From the NCBI GenBank assembly GCA_031288225.1, contig JAITRU010000050.1, positions 1 to 45,366 on the forward strand: a stretch of 45,366 nt of DNA. The letters run 5' to 3'. The stretch comes from Holosporaceae bacterium (GTDB lineage Bacteria; Pseudomonadota; Alphaproteobacteria; UBA3830). Within the stretch, counting starts at the first letter, position 1. Every line of letters starts with the position of its first letter. Positions 1-12,695 of this stretch are shown here, piece after piece. The position numbers and the translations under genes were made by a program. A model generated the notes under the pieces. The model had not been told where the DNA came from. It searched no databases and saw nothing but the letters and a program-made list of their open reading frames with translations.

Positions 1-40
1 CCTCTGTCGTTCGGGCGCAGCTGTGTAATATTTGTCCCAT
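1..40 (-). mobile_element. 5' end of a probable IS481-family transposase, truncated by the window edge
   Basis: Reverse complement reads AGGAGG-catt-ATG, then MGQILHSCARTTE. This resembles the N-terminus typical of IS481-type transposases (MGQVLHGSARTTEA...). Only 13 codons are visible. Confidence 0.55.
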
Positions 41-402
41 AATGCCTCCTTTTCTATTGGGGATAATTCGTATTTTAGCTCATTCGCGTCGCCTCCACAA
101 TATGGGATCATACAACTAGGCACTGTTAACAAACCTCAATCCCCGCAGTGGTATATATCTTGACTATTCCCTAGTATATTGGCTAAAATACCATTCCTAT
201 GCAAAATTTGATATCATCAATTTTATAAGTTGTTAATTTTGGATGTTGTATTTTGTTTTACAAACCAAAGGCGTTATGGTATTCCTTTGCTGCGCACCGG
301 TGGTGCGATGCTATGGTATGGTGTTGTGGGGGTATTTTCAGTAACTCCTGGTGTTTTTATTGGTTATTTTTGCCAATGTTATGATTTTTTTCCTCGCATA
401 TT

Positions 403-429
403 TTGTTATGCGTTTTTTTGTTGTATACT
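403..429 (+). promoter_or_regulatory. possible sigma70-type promoter upstream of rpsL
   Basis: TTGTTA (403-408), 15-nt spacer, TATACT (424-429), about 40 nt before the rpsL ATG. The spacer is short. Confidence 0.35.
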
Positions 430-469
430 GAGGACTGCTGTTTGCAAAAATTGAAGTGAAAGGGGCAAT

Positions 470-1322
<853 letters not shown>

Positions 1323-1341
1323 GTAGGCTGGGGTGGCAATC

Positions 1342-3435
1342 ATGGCAAGAAAATCTCCAATCGGAAAGTATCGCAATATAGGTATAATGGCCCATATTGA
1401 TGCCGGAAAGACCACCACGACTGAGAGAGTGTTATTCTATACGGGTCGTTCACATAAAATCGGTGAAGTTCACGAGGGCGCTGCTACCATGGATTGGATG
1501 GAGCAAGAGCAGGAGCGTGGTATTACCATTACTTCTGCGGCGACCACCTGCTATTGGCAGGATCATCGCATAAATATCATAGATACTCCAGGTCACGTCG
1601 ATTTTACCATTGAGGTAGAACGTTCTTTGAGGGTTCTTGATGGTGCAGTTGCTGTTTTTGATGGGGTTGCCGGTGTTGAGCCTCAGTCTGAAACCGTCTG
1701 GCGGCAAGCAGACAAATATCACGTACCTCGCATATGTTTTGTTAATAAGATGGACCGGGTTGGGGCGAATTTCTTTCGCTGTGTGGATATGATAGTGGAT
1801 CGGCTTGGAGCCCGTCCCATGGTCATGCAGCTGCCGGACGGCAGCGAAAGTGATTTTATCGGTGTAATTGATGTGCTTCGCATGCAGGCCTATCATTGGA
1901 AGGATGAAACAATGGGAGCTGAGTATCAAACCATTGCGATTCCTGCAAAATATGCGGAACAAGCAACGGAATATCATCAAAAATTGGTTGAGATGGCTGT
2001 GGAGCAGGATGATGCCCTGATGGAGGCGTATTTGGAAGGTGTAGAACCCACGGTGGATCAATTGGTTGCCTGTGTCAGAAAAGGAACGATCTCCGGCGAG
2101 TTTGTGCCGGTTTTTTGTGGCAGTGCCTTCAAAAACAAGGGTGTTCAGACATTGCTGGACGGAGTAGTAAATTTCTTGCCATCTCCATTGGATATTGGTG
2201 CAGTTACTGGTCACGAAGTTGATGGAGATGGAGAAATACTGCGATCTCCCAGCGACGAGGAGCCTTTGGCTGCTCTTGCTTTCAAGGTCATGACCGATCC
2301 ATTTGTGGGGTCCCTTACCTTCGTCAGAATCTATTCTGGTTGTCTTGAATCCGGAAGTTATGTGATAAATTCCACCAAGGGAGATCGGGAGCGGGTTGGA
2401 CGATTGCTGCTGATGCATGCCAACAATCGTGAGGATATAAAAGAAGCCTATGCCGGTGATATTGTGGCAGTTTGTGGTTTGAAATATACCACTACCGGTG
2501 ATACACTTTGTTCGCCGCTCAAACCGGTACTTCTGGAGAAAATGGAGTTTCCGGATCCGGTTATAGAAGTAGCTGTTGAGCCTAGATCCAAGGCAGATCA
2601 AGAGAAAATGGGCATTGCGCTGTCGCGTTTGGCAGCGGAGGATCCGTCGTTTCGGGTTAGCATGAATCCGGAGACTGGTCAGACGATCATCAAGGGGATG
2701 GGCGAGCTGCATCTGGAAATTATCATTGACCGCATGAAGCGGGAGTTTAAGGTGGAAGCAAATGTTGGCGCACCGCAGGTAGCTTACCGGGAGACCATAT
2801 CAAAGGCAGCGGAAATCGATTATGTACACAAAAAGCAGACGGGAGGAGCCGGTCAATTTGCTAAGGTTATATTAAAATTTGAGCCAGGAGATTTTTCTGC
2901 TGGCCTTGAGTTTGAAAGTAAGATTTTTGGTGGTGCCATCCCGAAGGAATATATTCCCGGAGTGGAAAAGGGCTTGCGTAATGTTGCGGAATCTGGTTGT
3001 CTAATAGGGTTTCCAATTGTTGGCGTCAAATGTACCCTTGTGGATGGTTCCTATCACGATGTTGATTCTAGCGTTTTAGCCTTTGAAATTGCGGCTAGGG
3101 GTGCGTTTCGGGAAGCGATGTCAAAATGTGGAGCAAAAATATTAGAGCCAATTATGTCAGTTGAAGTTGTCACTCCGGAAGAGTACATGGGTGACATCAT
3201 TGGCGACCTTAACAGTCGGCGAGGACAGGTTATAGGAATGGATCAGAGAGCTAACGCTCGTGTTATTGCGGCAGAGGTACCGTTGGCAGAGATGTTTGGT
3301 TATGTTAATACGTTGCGCTCTATGAGCCAGGGCAGAGCTCAGTATACGATGCAGTTTGTGCGTTACGATGTGGTGCCATCGCACGTCGCTGATAAGGTAA
3401 TTGCTGAGCATAGGGGTGTGTCTAGTGTTGACTAG
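1342..3435 (+). CDS. fusA: elongation factor G
   Basis: [57 protein letters not shown] at 1342 (GTG at 1333 is an alternative). Confidence 0.98.
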   Translation: MARKSPIGKYRNIGIMAHIDAGKTTTTERVLFYTGRSHKIGEVHEGAATMDWMEQEQERGITITSAATTCYWQDHRINIIDTPGHVDFTIEVERSLRVLDGAVAVFDGVAGVEPQSETVWRQADKYHVPRICFVNKMDRVGANFFRCVDMIVDRLGARPMVMQLPDGSESDFIGVIDVLRMQAYHWKDETMGAEYQTIAIPAKYAEQATEYHQKLVEMAVEQDDALMEAYLEGVEPTVDQLVACVRKGTISGEFVPVFCGSAFKNKGVQTLLDGVVNFLPSPLDIGAVTGHEVDGDGEILRSPSDEEPLAALAFKVMTDPFVGSLTFVRIYSGCLESGSYVINSTKGDRERVGRLLLMHANNREDIKEAYAGDIVAVCGLKYTTTGDTLCSPLKPVLLEKMEFPDPVIEVAVEPRSKADQEKMGIALSRLAAEDPSFRVSMNPETGQTIIKGMGELHLEIIIDRMKREFKVEANVGAPQVAYRETISKAAEIDYVHKKQTGGAGQFAKVILKFEPGDFSAGLEFESKIFGGAIPKEYIPGVEKGLRNVAESGCLIGFPIVGVKCTLVDGSYHDVDSSVLAFEIAARGAFREAMSKCGAKILEPIMSVEVVTPEEYMGDIIGDLNSRRGQVIGMDQRANARVIAAEVPLAEMFGYVNTLRSMSQGRAQYTMQFVRYDVVPSHVADKVIAEHRGVSSVD

Positions 3436-3470
3436 TTGAAAATTGGTAAGAAAGAAAAGGAGTAATAAAG

Positions 3471-4661
3471 ATGGCAAAAGCTAAATTTGATAGGTCGAAA
3501 CCGCATTGTAACATTGGTACCATTGGTCACGTTGATCATGGTAAGACCACGTTGACGGCAGCAATAACGAAGGTGTTGTCGGAAAGGGGAGGGGCTAGCT
3601 TCACGGCCTACGACCAGATTGACAAAGCTCCGGAGGAAAAAGCTCGGGGTATAACGATTTCGACGGCTCATGTTGAATATGAAACCGGAAAGAGACACTA
3701 TGCTCACGTGGATTGTCCCGGTCACGCTGACTACATTAAGAACATGATAACGGGAGCGGCCCAAATGGATGGTGCGATTTTGGTTGTGGCGGGAACTGAT
3801 AGCGTCATGCCTCAAACAAAGGAGCATATTCTGCTGGCTCGCCAGGTTGGTGTTCCGGCGTTGGTGGTGTTCATAAATAAAGTCGACATGGTCGATGATC
3901 CGGATATGCTGGAATTGGTGGAAATGGAAATTAAGGATGCGCTGGCGAAATATGATTTTCCGGCGGATAAGATTCCAATCATTAAGGGCAGTGCTTTGTG
4001 CGCTTTGGATGCCAAGGATGACGAAGTTGGCAAGAATAAAATCCTCGAATTGATGGATGCCATTGATGCGTATATTCCGCAGCCGGATCGTCCTAAGGAT
4101 CGTCCATTTTTGATGCCAATCGAGGATGTGTTTTCCATTTCTGGTCGTGGTACCGTTGTGACCGGTCGCGTTGAGCAGGGTATCGTGAAAACCGGTGATG
4201 AAGTTGAGATTGTTGGCATAAAGGCAACTGCCAAGACAGTAGTTACCGGCGTTGAGATGTTCAGGAAATTGTTGGATCAGGGAGAAGCGGGGGATAATCT
4301 AGGCTGTTTGTTGCGGGGAACCAAGAGGGAAGATGTCGAGCGTGGTCAGGTTTTGGCGGCGGTTGGGTCCATTACTCCTCACACAAAATTTGAATGTGAG
4401 GCTTACATTTTGAATAAAGACGAAGGCGGGCGGCATACTCCATTTTTTAATGGGTACCGCCCGCAGTTTTATTTTAGGACGACCGATGTGACCGGTGATG
4501 TAACTCTACAACCGGAAGTGGAGATGGTGGTTCCTGGGGATAATGTAAAGTTGACGGTTTCTCTTATTGCTCCTATTGCTATGAATGAAGGGCTACGGTT
4601 TGCTATTCGTGAGGGTGGACGCACCGTCGGTGCCGGTGTTGTCACAAAAATATTAGCGTAA
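3471..4661 (+). CDS. tuf: elongation factor Tu
   Basis: [53 protein letters not shown]. Confidence 0.98.
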   Translation: MAKAKFDRSKPHCNIGTIGHVDHGKTTLTAAITKVLSERGGASFTAYDQIDKAPEEKARGITISTAHVEYETGKRHYAHVDCPGHADYIKNMITGAAQMDGAILVVAGTDSVMPQTKEHILLARQVGVPALVVFINKVDMVDDPDMLELVEMEIKDALAKYDFPADKIPIIKGSALCALDAKDDEVGKNKILELMDAIDAYIPQPDRPKDRPFLMPIEDVFSISGRGTVVTGRVEQGIVKTGDEVEIVGIKATAKTVVTGVEMFRKLLDQGEAGDNLGCLLRGTKREDVERGQVLAAVGSITPHTKFECEAYILNKDEGGRHTPFFNGYRPQFYFRTTDVTGDVTLQPEVEMVVPGDNVKLTVSLIAPIAMNEGLRFAIREGGRTVGAGVVTKILA

Positions 4662-4691
4662 TATAGGATATTGTCGAGAGGGGATGGAACC

Positions 4692-5006
4692 ATGAACGCG
4701 CAGTGTATTCGTATATGTCTTAGAGCCTATGATCACAGGATTCTAGATTATTCCACTAGTGAGATAGTGATGACTGCCAAGAGGACCGGTGCAAATGTGC
4801 GTGGTCCCATTCCACTACCGAATAAAATTGAACGTTTTACGGTGTTGCGTTCTCCTCACATTGATAAAAAATCTCGTGAACAGTTTGAATTGAAGACGCA
4901 TAAAAGATTGCTAGACATTATTGATTGTCCTCCCCAGACGGTGGATGCTTTAATGAAATTAGAGATAGCTGCTGGTGTTGATGTGGAAATAAAATTATTG
5001 GGTTAG
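4692..5006 (+). CDS. rpsJ: 30S ribosomal protein S10
   Basis: [19 protein letters not shown]...[35 protein letters not shown]. Confidence 0.97.
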   Translation: MNAQCIRICLRAYDHRILDYSTSEIVMTAKRTGANVRGPIPLPNKIERFTVLRSPHIDKKSREQFELKTHKRLLDIIDCPPQTVDALMKLEIAAGVDVEIKLLG

Positions 5007-5009
5007 GTT

Positions 5010-5648
5010 ATGATTTCAGGATTATTGGGTAAAAAATTGGGCATGACGCGTATCTTGAGCGATAATGGCCGTCAGTATGCGGTGACTGTGTTGAAAGTGG
5101 AACAACACGAGGTGTTATTTTGCAAGACCGTCGAAAAGCATGGCTATGATGCGGCGGTTGTCGGCACCGTTGAAGCGGAGGAACGAAAAATTTCTAAGCC
5201 GATGCGGGGATATTTTAAAGCTTTGGGTAAAAGATTTTTCAAAAGGATTAAGGAATTTAGATTACCGGCTGATAAGTTACCGGAGGTGGGGTCTATCTAC
5301 GGAGCAGACCTGTTTTCGTCGGGGCAATTTGTGGATGTAAGCGCAGTCTCCATTGGAAAGGGTTTTGCCGGCGCTATGAAAAGGCACAATTTCGGTGGAT
5401 TAAGGGCATCTCACGGTGTGTCGCTGTCTCACAGAAGCCATGGTTCCACCGGAAATCGTGAGGATCCTGGAAAAGTTTTTAAGGGGAAGAAAATGGCCGG
5501 ACATTTGGGTAACAAACAAGTCACAATTCAAAATCTCCGGGTTCATGGAGTGGATGGAGATCTGCTTTTGTTGCGTGGTGGAGTTCCTGGTCCAGAGGGA
5601 GGATATGTGTTGGTGAAGTGCGCCATAAAGAAGGAGCAACCACAATGA
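5010..5648 (+). CDS. rplC: 50S ribosomal protein L3
   Basis: GLLGKKLGMTRIL..., SHRSHGSTGNREDPGKVFKGKKMAGHLG. Confidence 0.97.
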   Translation: MISGLLGKKLGMTRILSDNGRQYAVTVLKVEQHEVLFCKTVEKHGYDAAVVGTVEAEERKISKPMRGYFKALGKRFFKRIKEFRLPADKLPEVGSIYGADLFSSGQFVDVSAVSIGKGFAGAMKRHNFGGLRASHGVSLSHRSHGSTGNREDPGKVFKGKKMAGHLGNKQVTIQNLRVHGVDGDLLLLRGGVPGPEGGYVLVKCAIKKEQPQ

Positions 5649-6271
5649 AGTTTACTGTTGTTAAATTGGATGGCACTCCGGATGGAGAAATTGAATTGAA
5701 CGAAGCAGTTTTTGCCATAGTTCCCAAGAAGGAATGTTTGGCAGATGTGGTGCGGTGGCAATTGGCCAGGCGGCAGGCGGGGACTCACGCTGTTAAGACA
5801 CGAGGGTTTATAAATAGGACCAAAAAAAAATCGCGGAAACAAAAAGGAAGCGGCAGCGCTCGCCACGGAGCTCGCACTGCTAATATATTTGTTGGTGGTG
5901 GCGTTGTATTCGGTCCTACTCCACGGTCTCATGCTTTTAAGATAAACAAAAAAGTTCGTCGGCTTGCTGCTAGGACGCTGTTGACGTTAAAATTGAAGGA
6001 AAATAATCTTATTGTATGTGAAGATCTAAAGATTGAAAGTCTGAAGACAAGGGTACTGCTGGATTCTTTGAATAAAATGAATTTGAAGTCTGCTCTTTTT
6101 GTAGATGGCGATTCGTCAATCAATTGTAATTTTAGGGATGCGTGTGCGAATTTGTACAAGATCGATGTGTTGCCGACGATGGGGTTTAATGTTTATGATG
6201 CTCTGAATCATGAAAAAATAGTTCTTACGAGAAGTGCTGTTTTGGATATTCAGGAGAAATTATTGGGATAG
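5645..6271 (+). CDS. rplD: 50S ribosomal protein L4
   Basis: Start overlaps the rplC stop; KKSRKQKGSGSARHGARTANIFVGGGVVFGPTPRSH. Confidence 0.96.
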   Translation: MKFTVVKLDGTPDGEIELNEAVFAIVPKKECLADVVRWQLARRQAGTHAVKTRGFINRTKKKSRKQKGSGSARHGARTANIFVGGGVVFGPTPRSHAFKINKKVRRLAARTLLTLKLKENNLIVCEDLKIESLKTRVLLDSLNKMNLKSALFVDGDSSINCNFRDACANLYKIDVLPTMGFNVYDALNHEKIVLTRSAVLDIQEKLLG

Positions 6272-6275
6272 TGCG

Positions 6276-6563
6276 ATGATTTCAGAATATGATTGCCTAA
6301 TTGCTCCGGTCATGACCGAAAAGGCCATGAATTCTTCGAAGGATGGTGTTTATGTCTTTAGGATTCACCAGAAAGCAACTAAGCTTGATGTAAATAGGGC
6401 TGTTGAAAAGGTGTTTTCCGTGAAAGTTGAAGCGGTTAATGTTTCCAACAGAAAGGGCAAGAAACGTTCATTTCGTGGCAGGAGAGGTGAGACTAAACCA
6501 CGGAAATTGGCGATTGTCCGTCTAGTCAGTGGCAATGTTATTAATTTTGAGGGTGGTGTCTAA
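6276..6563 (+). CDS. rplW: 50S ribosomal protein L23
   Basis: [14 protein letters not shown]...[31 protein letters not shown]. Confidence 0.95.
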   Translation: MISEYDCLIAPVMTEKAMNSSKDGVYVFRIHQKATKLDVNRAVEKVFSVKVEAVNVSNRKGKKRSFRGRRGETKPRKLAIVRLVSGNVINFEGGV

Positions 6564-7393
6564 TGGCTCTGAAGTCATACAATTCAGTTACCAACGGCAT
6601 GAGAGGGTTGGTATTGATCGACCGTTCCTCTCTTTGGAAGGGAAAGCCATATAAAAAATTGGTTGGTGGAAGATCGAGTACGGGTGGCAGGAATGTCCAT
6701 GGCCATATAACGGCGTGGCACCGCGGCGGCGGTCACAAAAAAGCATATCGTTTTGTGGATTTTTTGAGAAACAAAATGGATGTGGAAGCAACGGTGGAGC
6801 GTTTGGAGTATGATCCTAATCGTACTGCGTTTATTGCTCTGGTGAGATATGCAGATGGCGAGTATTCTTACATAATAGCTCCGCAGAAACTATCCGTCGG
6901 TGATAGCATTGTATCAGCCAACAGGGCAGACGTAAAAGTTGGTAATTGCATGAAGATGATCAATATTCCAGTTGGTACCGTCGTGCACAACATAGAATTA
7001 CGCGTTGGTAAGGGAGCGCAGTATGTGCGTGCTGCCGGCAGCTATGCGCAAATTGTTGGAAAAGATTCTGGAAGGGTCACGGTGAAATTGTCTTCCGGTG
7101 AGGTAAGGTTGATAAATGGTGAATGTCGTGCTACTGTTGGAGCTGTTTCAAACCCTGACCAAAAGAATGTGAATCTTGGAAAGGCGGGGCGCAGTCGATG
7201 GATGGGAAGACGGCCAGTGAACAGAGGCGCTGCCATGAATCCGGTAGATCACCCGCATGGTGGAGGTGAAGGCAAGGCAAAGTGTGGTAGGCAGTTGGTT
7301 ACTCCCTGGGGAAAACCAACGAAGGGCTATAAGACAAGAAGAAAGGCCAAGCCGTCAGATAAATTTATTTTGACGAGCAGAAAGCGGAAGTAG
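6563..7393 (+). CDS. rplB: 50S ribosomal protein L2
   Basis: [43 protein letters not shown]-like motif. Confidence 0.98.
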   Translation: MALKSYNSVTNGMRGLVLIDRSSLWKGKPYKKLVGGRSSTGGRNVHGHITAWHRGGGHKKAYRFVDFLRNKMDVEATVERLEYDPNRTAFIALVRYADGEYSYIIAPQKLSVGDSIVSANRADVKVGNCMKMINIPVGTVVHNIELRVGKGAQYVRAAGSYAQIVGKDSGRVTVKLSSGEVRLINGECRATVGAVSNPDQKNVNLGKAGRSRWMGRRPVNRGAAMNPVDHPHGGGEGKAKCGRQLVTPWGKPTKGYKTRRKAKPSDKFILTSRKRK

Positions 7394-7442
7394 TTGGATT
7401 GGTTATTTTGATTATTGTAATTAGGTAACAATAGGTGAAATT

Positions 7443-7721
7443 GTGGCTCGTTCAGTGTGGAAAGGTCCGTTTGTAGACGGGTATTTGATAAAAAAAGCGA
7501 AGGTTCTGGTGGAATCCGGACGACGGGACCCCATTAAGACGTGGTCGCGGCGTTCTACGTTGATTCCAGATTTTGTAGGGATTACGTTTTTGGTGCACAA
7601 TGGCCGCAAATTTATTCCCGTGCTTGTTACGGAGGATATGATTGGTCACAAGTTGGGGGAATTTGCTCCTACTAGGACGTTTTTGGGACATTCCGGCGAT
7701 AGAAGGGTGAAGAAAGGCTAG
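7443..7721 (+). CDS. rpsS: 30S ribosomal protein S19 (GTG start)
   Basis: [19 protein letters not shown]...[30 protein letters not shown]. Confidence 0.97.
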   Translation: MARSVWKGPFVDGYLIKKAKVLVESGRRDPIKTWSRRSTLIPDFVGITFLVHNGRKFIPVLVTEDMIGHKLGEFAPTRTFLGHSGDRRVKKG

Positions 7722-7734
7722 GGGAAAAGAAGTT

Positions 7735-8109
7735 ATGGCGAAAAGGTTGCGAATAATATCTACATCTGCTGATGTAGTGGCCAAGAGTAGTGTGCTTCCC
7801 GTGTCACCTCGGAAGTTAAATTTGGTTGCAAAAATGGTTCGGGGGATGCGTGCATTTGATGCATTGAGGGCTTTGAGTTTTTGTAAAAAGACCGCAGCGG
7901 AATATGTTTACAAGACTGTTCGCTCGGCCATTGCCAATGCTGATATGAATGTTTCCGGAATCAATCAGGATTACTTGTTCGTAAGGGAGGCCTATGTGGG
8001 AAAAGCTGTTGTGCTGCGTCGTACAAGATGTCGAGCCAAGGGAAGCGGCAGTCGTATTCTCAAAAAGTTTAGTCAATTGACAGTTGTGTTGTGTGAATCT
8101 GAGGTGTGA
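7735..8109 (+). CDS. rplV: 50S ribosomal protein L22
   Basis: [27 protein letters not shown]...[23 protein letters not shown]. Confidence 0.95.
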   Translation: MAKRLRIISTSADVVAKSSVLPVSPRKLNLVAKMVRGMRAFDALRALSFCKKTAAEYVYKTVRSAIANADMNVSGINQDYLFVREAYVGKAVVLRRTRCRAKGSGSRILKKFSQLTVVLCESEV

Positions 8110-8110
8110 T

Positions 8111-8809
8111 GTGGGACAGAAAGTAAATCCGAATTCGCTTCGCTTGGGAATAATTCGCAATTGGAATTCCTGCTGGTATTCCAAAAATAGCTACAATGTG
8201 TTGCTGTGCCAAGATTTCACACTAAGGAGGTTTTTGAAAGCTCGCCTAGGTCAGGCCGGTGTTTCTAAGATTGTGCTGGAACGATTAGCCAAGAAGGTTG
8301 TGGTTACGATCCATTCGGCTCGTCCCGGTATCATAATTGGAAAGAAGGGGAACGATATTGAGAAATTGCGTTCCGATTTGATTGCCCTAGCCGGAGCTGA
8401 CGTTGCCCTTAACATAGTTGAAGTGCGTAAAGCCGATGTGGATGCAAAATTGGTTGCCGAGTCCATCGCATCTCAGATTGAGAAGAGGGTTGGATTTCGT
8501 CGTGCCATTAAAAGAGCAATGCAATCAACTTTAAAAGCCGGAGCTTTGGGGATTCGCGTAAATTGCTCCGGACGATTGGGTGGAGCGGAAATCGCTCGAA
8601 TGGAGTGGTATCGAGAGGGGGAAGTGCCCCTTCATACTTTCCGGGCTGATGTGGACTATGGCATTGCCGTTGCCTATACGACCTATGGGACCATTGGCGT
8701 CAAGGTTTGGATTTATCGGGGAGAGTTGTTTAATTCGAAACAAATTTTCTTACCTAAGCGTGTTGGGGAAAAATTGGATAACAGTAGACAAGAAAGAGGT
8801 AGGGAGTAG
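8111..8809 (+). CDS. rpsC: 30S ribosomal protein S3 (GTG start)
   Basis: [42 protein letters not shown]. Confidence 0.97.
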   Translation: MGQKVNPNSLRLGIIRNWNSCWYSKNSYNVLLCQDFTLRRFLKARLGQAGVSKIVLERLAKKVVVTIHSARPGIIIGKKGNDIEKLRSDLIALAGADVALNIVEVRKADVDAKLVAESIASQIEKRVGFRRAIKRAMQSTLKAGALGIRVNCSGRLGGAEIARMEWYREGEVPLHTFRADVDYGIAVAYTTYGTIGVKVWIYRGELFNSKQIFLPKRVGEKLDNSRQERGRE

Positions 8810-8814
8810 GGAAG

Positions 8815-9225
8815 ATGTTATCTCCGGCTAAGATGAAATTCAGAAAGCATTTTAAAGGAAATGTGCGTGGTATTGCGTCTCGTGGATATCGTTTGAATTT
8901 TGGATCATTTGGACTGAAAGCTTTGGAACCAACTCGCATAACGGCTGCTCAAATTGAGGCGGCTAGGCGAGCCATTACGAGGTGCATGAAGCGTGTTGGA
9001 AAAGTGTGGATTCGGGTTTATCCGGATTTACCCGTTACCCAGAAACCTGCCGAAGTGAGAATGGGAAGTGGCAAGGGCGGTGTCGAATATTGGGCTTGTA
9101 GAGTATATCCCGGCACTATTTTGTTTGAAATGGATGGAGTTGATGAGTCCATAGCTCGGGAAGCGCTGACTCTTGCGTCGGCCAAGCTACCGGTTCTTAC
9201 AAAGATAGTTACAAGGAGTGTATAG
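8815..9225 (+). CDS. rplP: 50S ribosomal protein L16
   Basis: [16 protein letters not shown]...[32 protein letters not shown]. Confidence 0.97.
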   Translation: MLSPAKMKFRKHFKGNVRGIASRGYRLNFGSFGLKALEPTRITAAQIEAARRAITRCMKRVGKVWIRVYPDLPVTQKPAEVRMGSGKGGVEYWACRVYPGTILFEMDGVDESIAREALTLASAKLPVLTKIVTRSV

Positions 9226-9226
9226 G

Positions 9227-9484
9227 ATGTTTGGAAAGAAATCGGTGGCGGAGAAATCAATTGCAACGGAGCTGGAAACAGCGAAAATGGAAGCCATGAA
9301 GGTTCGTTTTCGTAAAGTTTTGGGTGAGAGTGTTTCGTCCAATGTGGTTCAGGGGATTCGCCGTAGGATCGCTGATTGCTCCAGAGCCTTGAGAATCAGC
9401 GAGGCTACCGAATGTTCGAAAAAAATCGAATGTGGGAAAAATAAAAAGGGAAAATGCGGTTCTGTGAGAGGTGAAGATGCCTAA
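9227..9484 (+). CDS. rpmC: divergent 50S ribosomal protein L29 with Cys/Lys-rich C-terminal extension
   Basis: Position between rplP and rpsQ; weak L29-like helical pattern ([18 protein letters not shown]). Confidence 0.75.
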   Translation: MFGKKSVAEKSIATELETAKMEAMKVRFRKVLGESVSSNVVQGIRRRIADCSRALRISEATECSKKIECGKNKKGKCGSVRGEDA

Positions 9485-9788
9485 GCGTATTCTAGAAGGT
9501 GTTGTTACCAGTAATGCCTGCGATAAGACGGTTACCGTTTTGGTAACGAGGCGGGTGATGCACCAGAAGTATAAAAAGTATGTGAACATCACCAAAAAAC
9601 ACCATGCTCATGATGAAAAAAATGAGTGCAATGTTGGTGATAGAGTCGATATTTGTGAATCTAACCCGATATCAAAAACAAAATGTTGGGTTGTTGTTGC
9701 TAATCACAGGAACGGAAGAAAAGGTGTTGCTGATTTGGAAGTTGCTATGGATAGTGGTGTTGGCACAGATGGGAGTGTTTCGCTATGA
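9477..9788 (+). CDS. rpsQ: 30S ribosomal protein S17
   Basis: [55 protein letters not shown]. Confidence 0.95.
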   Translation: MPKRILEGVVTSNACDKTVTVLVTRRVMHQKYKKYVNITKKHHAHDEKNECNVGDRVDICESNPISKTKCWVVVANHRNGRKGVADLEVAMDSGVGTDGSVSL

Positions 9789-10153
9789 TACAGATGCAAT
9801 CTCGCTTGAATATAGCAGATAATTCCGGCGCTCGTGAGATAATGTGCATTAAGGTGTTGGGTGGAGCTGGTCGTCGCTATGCTGGAGTTGGAGACATCAT
9901 CGTGGCTTCCGTAAAGGAAGCCATTCCCAATGGCAAGGTCAAGAAGGGTGATGTTGTTCGGGCGGTCGTAATCAGGACAGCGGCCTCCGTTTATCGCAAA
10001 GATGGCAGTGTCATCAGATTTGATAGAAATGCTGCGATATTGATAAATAAGCAGGGGGAACCAATAGGAACCCGTGTATTCGGTCCTGTCACGAGAGAAT
10101 TGCGTGCTCGAAATATGATGAAGATTATTTCTCTTGCCCAGGAGGTGCTGTGA
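9785..10153 (+). CDS. rplN: 50S ribosomal protein L14
   Basis: [27 protein letters not shown]...[11 protein letters not shown]. Confidence 0.98.
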   Translation: MIQMQSRLNIADNSGAREIMCIKVLGGAGRRYAGVGDIIVASVKEAIPNGKVKKGDVVRAVVIRTAASVYRKDGSVIRFDRNAAILINKQGEPIGTRVFGPVTRELRARNMMKIISLAQEVL

Positions 10154-10154
10154 T

Positions 10155-10466
10155 ATGGATAGGTGGCGTATTAAAAAAGGCGATACCGTCAAGGTTATTA
10201 CGGGATCGTATAAGGGCAAGGTGGGGGAAATTTTGTCGGTCGATCGAAAAGATCGGAGGATTGTTGTGAAGGGAGTTAACCTTCGTACACGTCATCGGAA
10301 GCCGTCCATGAAGGATCCTGGTGGCATAAGCACTGTGGAAAAGTCCATACATGCATCCAATGTAATGCTGTTAGATCCCACGGACGATAGACCCACTCGC
10401 GTTGGAATGAAGATGGTTGATGATAAAAAGGTGCGGGTATCGAAGCGAACAGGATCATTGTTTTAG
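10155..10466 (+). CDS. rplX: 50S ribosomal protein L24
   Basis: IKKGDTVKVITGSYKGKVGEILSVDRK...VEKSIHASNVMLLDP. Confidence 0.96.
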   Translation: MDRWRIKKGDTVKVITGSYKGKVGEILSVDRKDRRIVVKGVNLRTRHRKPSMKDPGGISTVEKSIHASNVMLLDPTDDRPTRVGMKMVDDKKVRVSKRTGSLF

Positions 10467-10509
10467 GGGTTATTTGGTTTGTTAATGAATTTTTATGCGT
10501 GAGATTGCT

Positions 10510-11049
10510 ATGGCTCGTTTGATGGATTTTTACAAAGAAAAAATAGTACCGCAGCTGAAGGTTGAGCTTGGTGTAAAGAATGATCTTCAGGTGCCGAGGC
10601 TTGAAAAGATTGTGATTAACATGGGGGTTGGCAAAGGAACGGCCGATAGTAAATATATAAAGCAGGCGACCGATGAGTTAACCAACATAGCCGGTCAGAA
10701 ATCCGTTGCTACGGTTGCCCGCAAATCCATTGCGGGATTTAAGCTTCGTCAGGGACAAAAGGTTGGCGCCATGGTTACTCTGCGTGGTATTAGAATGTAT
10801 GAGTTCGTGGATCGACTAATTAACATCGCTTTGCCTCGGGTTAGGGACTTTCGTGGACTGTCCAAAAAATCGTTTGATGGAAATGGAAATTATTCCTTTG
10901 GCATTCGGGAGCAAATAGTGTTTCCGGAGATTGCCGTAAGCAATGTGGATAATATCCATGGTATGGACATTATAGTTGTCACAACTACGTCCAGTGATAC
11001 ACAGGCTGCAACGTTGTTGAAGGCATTCAATTTTCCATTTGTATCCTAG
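10510..11049 (+). CDS. rplE: 50S ribosomal protein L5
   Basis: [36 protein letters not shown]; start 10495 or 10510. Confidence 0.96.
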   Translation: MARLMDFYKEKIVPQLKVELGVKNDLQVPRLEKIVINMGVGKGTADSKYIKQATDELTNIAGQKSVATVARKSIAGFKLRQGQKVGAMVTLRGIRMYEFVDRLINIALPRVRDFRGLSKKSFDGNGNYSFGIREQIVFPEIAVSNVDNIHGMDIIVVTTTSSDTQAATLLKAFNFPFVS

Positions 11050-11060
11050 GAGAGAATGAT

Positions 11061-11366
11061 ATGGCAAACAAAAGTAGTATGGAATCTGACAAAAGAATTC
11101 GCCGGATCGTTAGTGCAAAGAAAGAAAAAAGGGCCTCGTTGAAGGGGGTTATATACGATAAAAGAGTGTCTCCGGAGGAGCGTTTTGTTGCTCAATTGAA
11201 GTTGGCAGCAATGCCTCGGACTTCTTCGAGCACCAGGATTCGCAATCGTTGCATGGTTACGGGCCGTGCTCGCGGATTTTATAGAAAATTTGGCATATCA
11301 CGCATCATGCTGAGAGAAATGGCAGGGGAGGGACTGATTCCCGGCGTGCATAAGGCCAGTTGGTGA
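11061..11366 (+). CDS. rpsN: 30S ribosomal protein S14
   Basis: [49 protein letters not shown]. Confidence 0.96.
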   Translation: MANKSSMESDKRIRRIVSAKKEKRASLKGVIYDKRVSPEERFVAQLKLAAMPRTSSSTRIRNRCMVTGRARGFYRKFGISRIMLREMAGEGLIPGVHKASW

Positions 11367-11380
11367 GGAGATAACGAAAA

Positions 11381-11773
11381 ATGATGACTGATCCAATTGC
11401 AGATATGTTGGCGAGGATTAAGAATGCTTGCCGGCGTTATTTTGAAGCGGTTGATGTTCCATCATCCAGGCTGAAAGCGGGGATTCTCATGGTTCTTGAG
11501 AGGGAAGGGTACATTGATGGGTTCGAAGAGATAAAAAAGGATAATCGCCAATATTTGAGGGTTGTTTTAAAATATTACAATGGCTTGCCCGTCATAAAGG
11601 TTTTGGAAAGGGTTTCCAAGCCAAGTCGTCGTGTTTATTCCAAGATGAAGAAAATATCGGCGGTGTATAATGGATTTGGCATTTATGTTCTATCAACCTC
11701 CGTGGGGATTATGTCTGATGCTGAAGCTAAAAAGAATAATGTTGGCGGCGAAATTTTGTGTAAGGTATTCTGA
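11381..11773 (+). CDS. rpsH: 30S ribosomal protein S8
   Basis: MTDPIADMLARIKNACRR...YVLSTSVGIMSDAEAKKNNVGGEILCKVF. Confidence 0.96.
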   Translation: MMTDPIADMLARIKNACRRYFEAVDVPSSRLKAGILMVLEREGYIDGFEEIKKDNRQYLRVVLKYYNGLPVIKVLERVSKPSRRVYSKMKKISAVYNGFGIYVLSTSVGIMSDAEAKKNNVGGEILCKVF

Positions 11774-11775
11774 AA

Positions 11776-12309
11776 ATGTCTAGGGTTGGAAAACATCATA
11801 TAAGTATTCCCGCTGGGGTTGATGTAACTGTTTCGGATAGGCTATTGTCCTTCAAGGGAAAAAATGGAATGTTCGAGTTCATGGTCCATGAAAGTGTGCA
11901 GACTGAAGTTAAGGACGGGAGGATTGCATTTTTACCGGTTGATTCCAGTAAAGTAGCGAGGTCCATGTGGGGCACTTGTCGCGCTGTAGTTGCAAATGGG
12001 GTGAAGGGGATTTCTGAGCTTTTTGTGAAAAAATTAAATCTTGTTGGCGTCGGTTACAAAGCTAGCGTTCAGGGGAAAAATTTAGTCATGCAGCTTGGAT
12101 TTAGTCATGATATCGTTGTGGCAATTCCCGATGATTTGAAGATTACCTGCGAAACTCCAACCGTCCTGGCTGTTACTGGATCTAATCGCCAACGGGTGGG
12201 TGAATTTGCAAAACAACTCCAGAAATACAGGAAACCGGAGCCATATAAAGGCAAAGGAGTACTGCTAGAAGGCCAATACGTGTATCGCAAGGAAGGGAAG
12301 AAGAAGTAG
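11776..12309 (+). CDS. rplF: 50S ribosomal protein L6
   Basis: [17 protein letters not shown]...[25 protein letters not shown]...[10 protein letters not shown]. Confidence 0.97.
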   Translation: MSRVGKHHISIPAGVDVTVSDRLLSFKGKNGMFEFMVHESVQTEVKDGRIAFLPVDSSKVARSMWGTCRAVVANGVKGISELFVKKLNLVGVGYKASVQGKNLVMQLGFSHDIVVAIPDDLKITCETPTVLAVTGSNRQRVGEFAKQLQKYRKPEPYKGKGVLLEGQYVYRKEGKKK

Positions 12310-12311
12310 CT

Positions 12312-12671
12312 ATGTCTAGGTTTGATAAAAAATTCAAGCGCAGAGCCAACAGAGTTCATTATAAAATTCGAAGTAAGTTGTTTGGCAAGCTGAGACTTTC
12401 TGTATTTAGATCCGAGCGTCACATTTATGCACAGATCATAGATGATGCAGTTGGTAGGACATTGTGTTCTGCATCCACTGTTGATGCGGCGTTTCGGGGA
12501 ACAGGAAAAACTTCCAATTGCGATGCGTCTCGCAGGGTTGGAGAAATGTTAGCCGGAAGGGCTAAGGACATTGGCATTAATGAGGTTGTGTTTGATCGTG
12601 GTGGGTATAATTATCATGGTCGAGTGAAAGCCCTTGCCGATGGAGCTCACAATGGTGGTTTGTTGTTTTAA
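12312..12671 (+). CDS. rplR: 50S ribosomal protein L18
   Basis: [29 protein letters not shown]...[26 protein letters not shown]. Confidence 0.95.
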   Translation: MSRFDKKFKRRANRVHYKIRSKLFGKLRLSVFRSERHIYAQIIDDAVGRTLCSASTVDAAFRGTGKTSNCDASRRVGEMLAGRAKDIGINEVVFDRGGYNYHGRVKALADGAHNGGLLF

Positions 12672-12695
12672 CAGCGTATTTTTTTATTTTGGGGA

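Noticed and set aside
230-454. 74-aa ORF upstream of rpsL
   Set aside because: No RBS, F/C-rich composition, overlaps promoter-like sequence.
1450-2712. 420-aa minus-strand ORF inside fusA
   Set aside because: Antisense shadow of EF-G; no recognisable motif; the plus strand is unambiguous.
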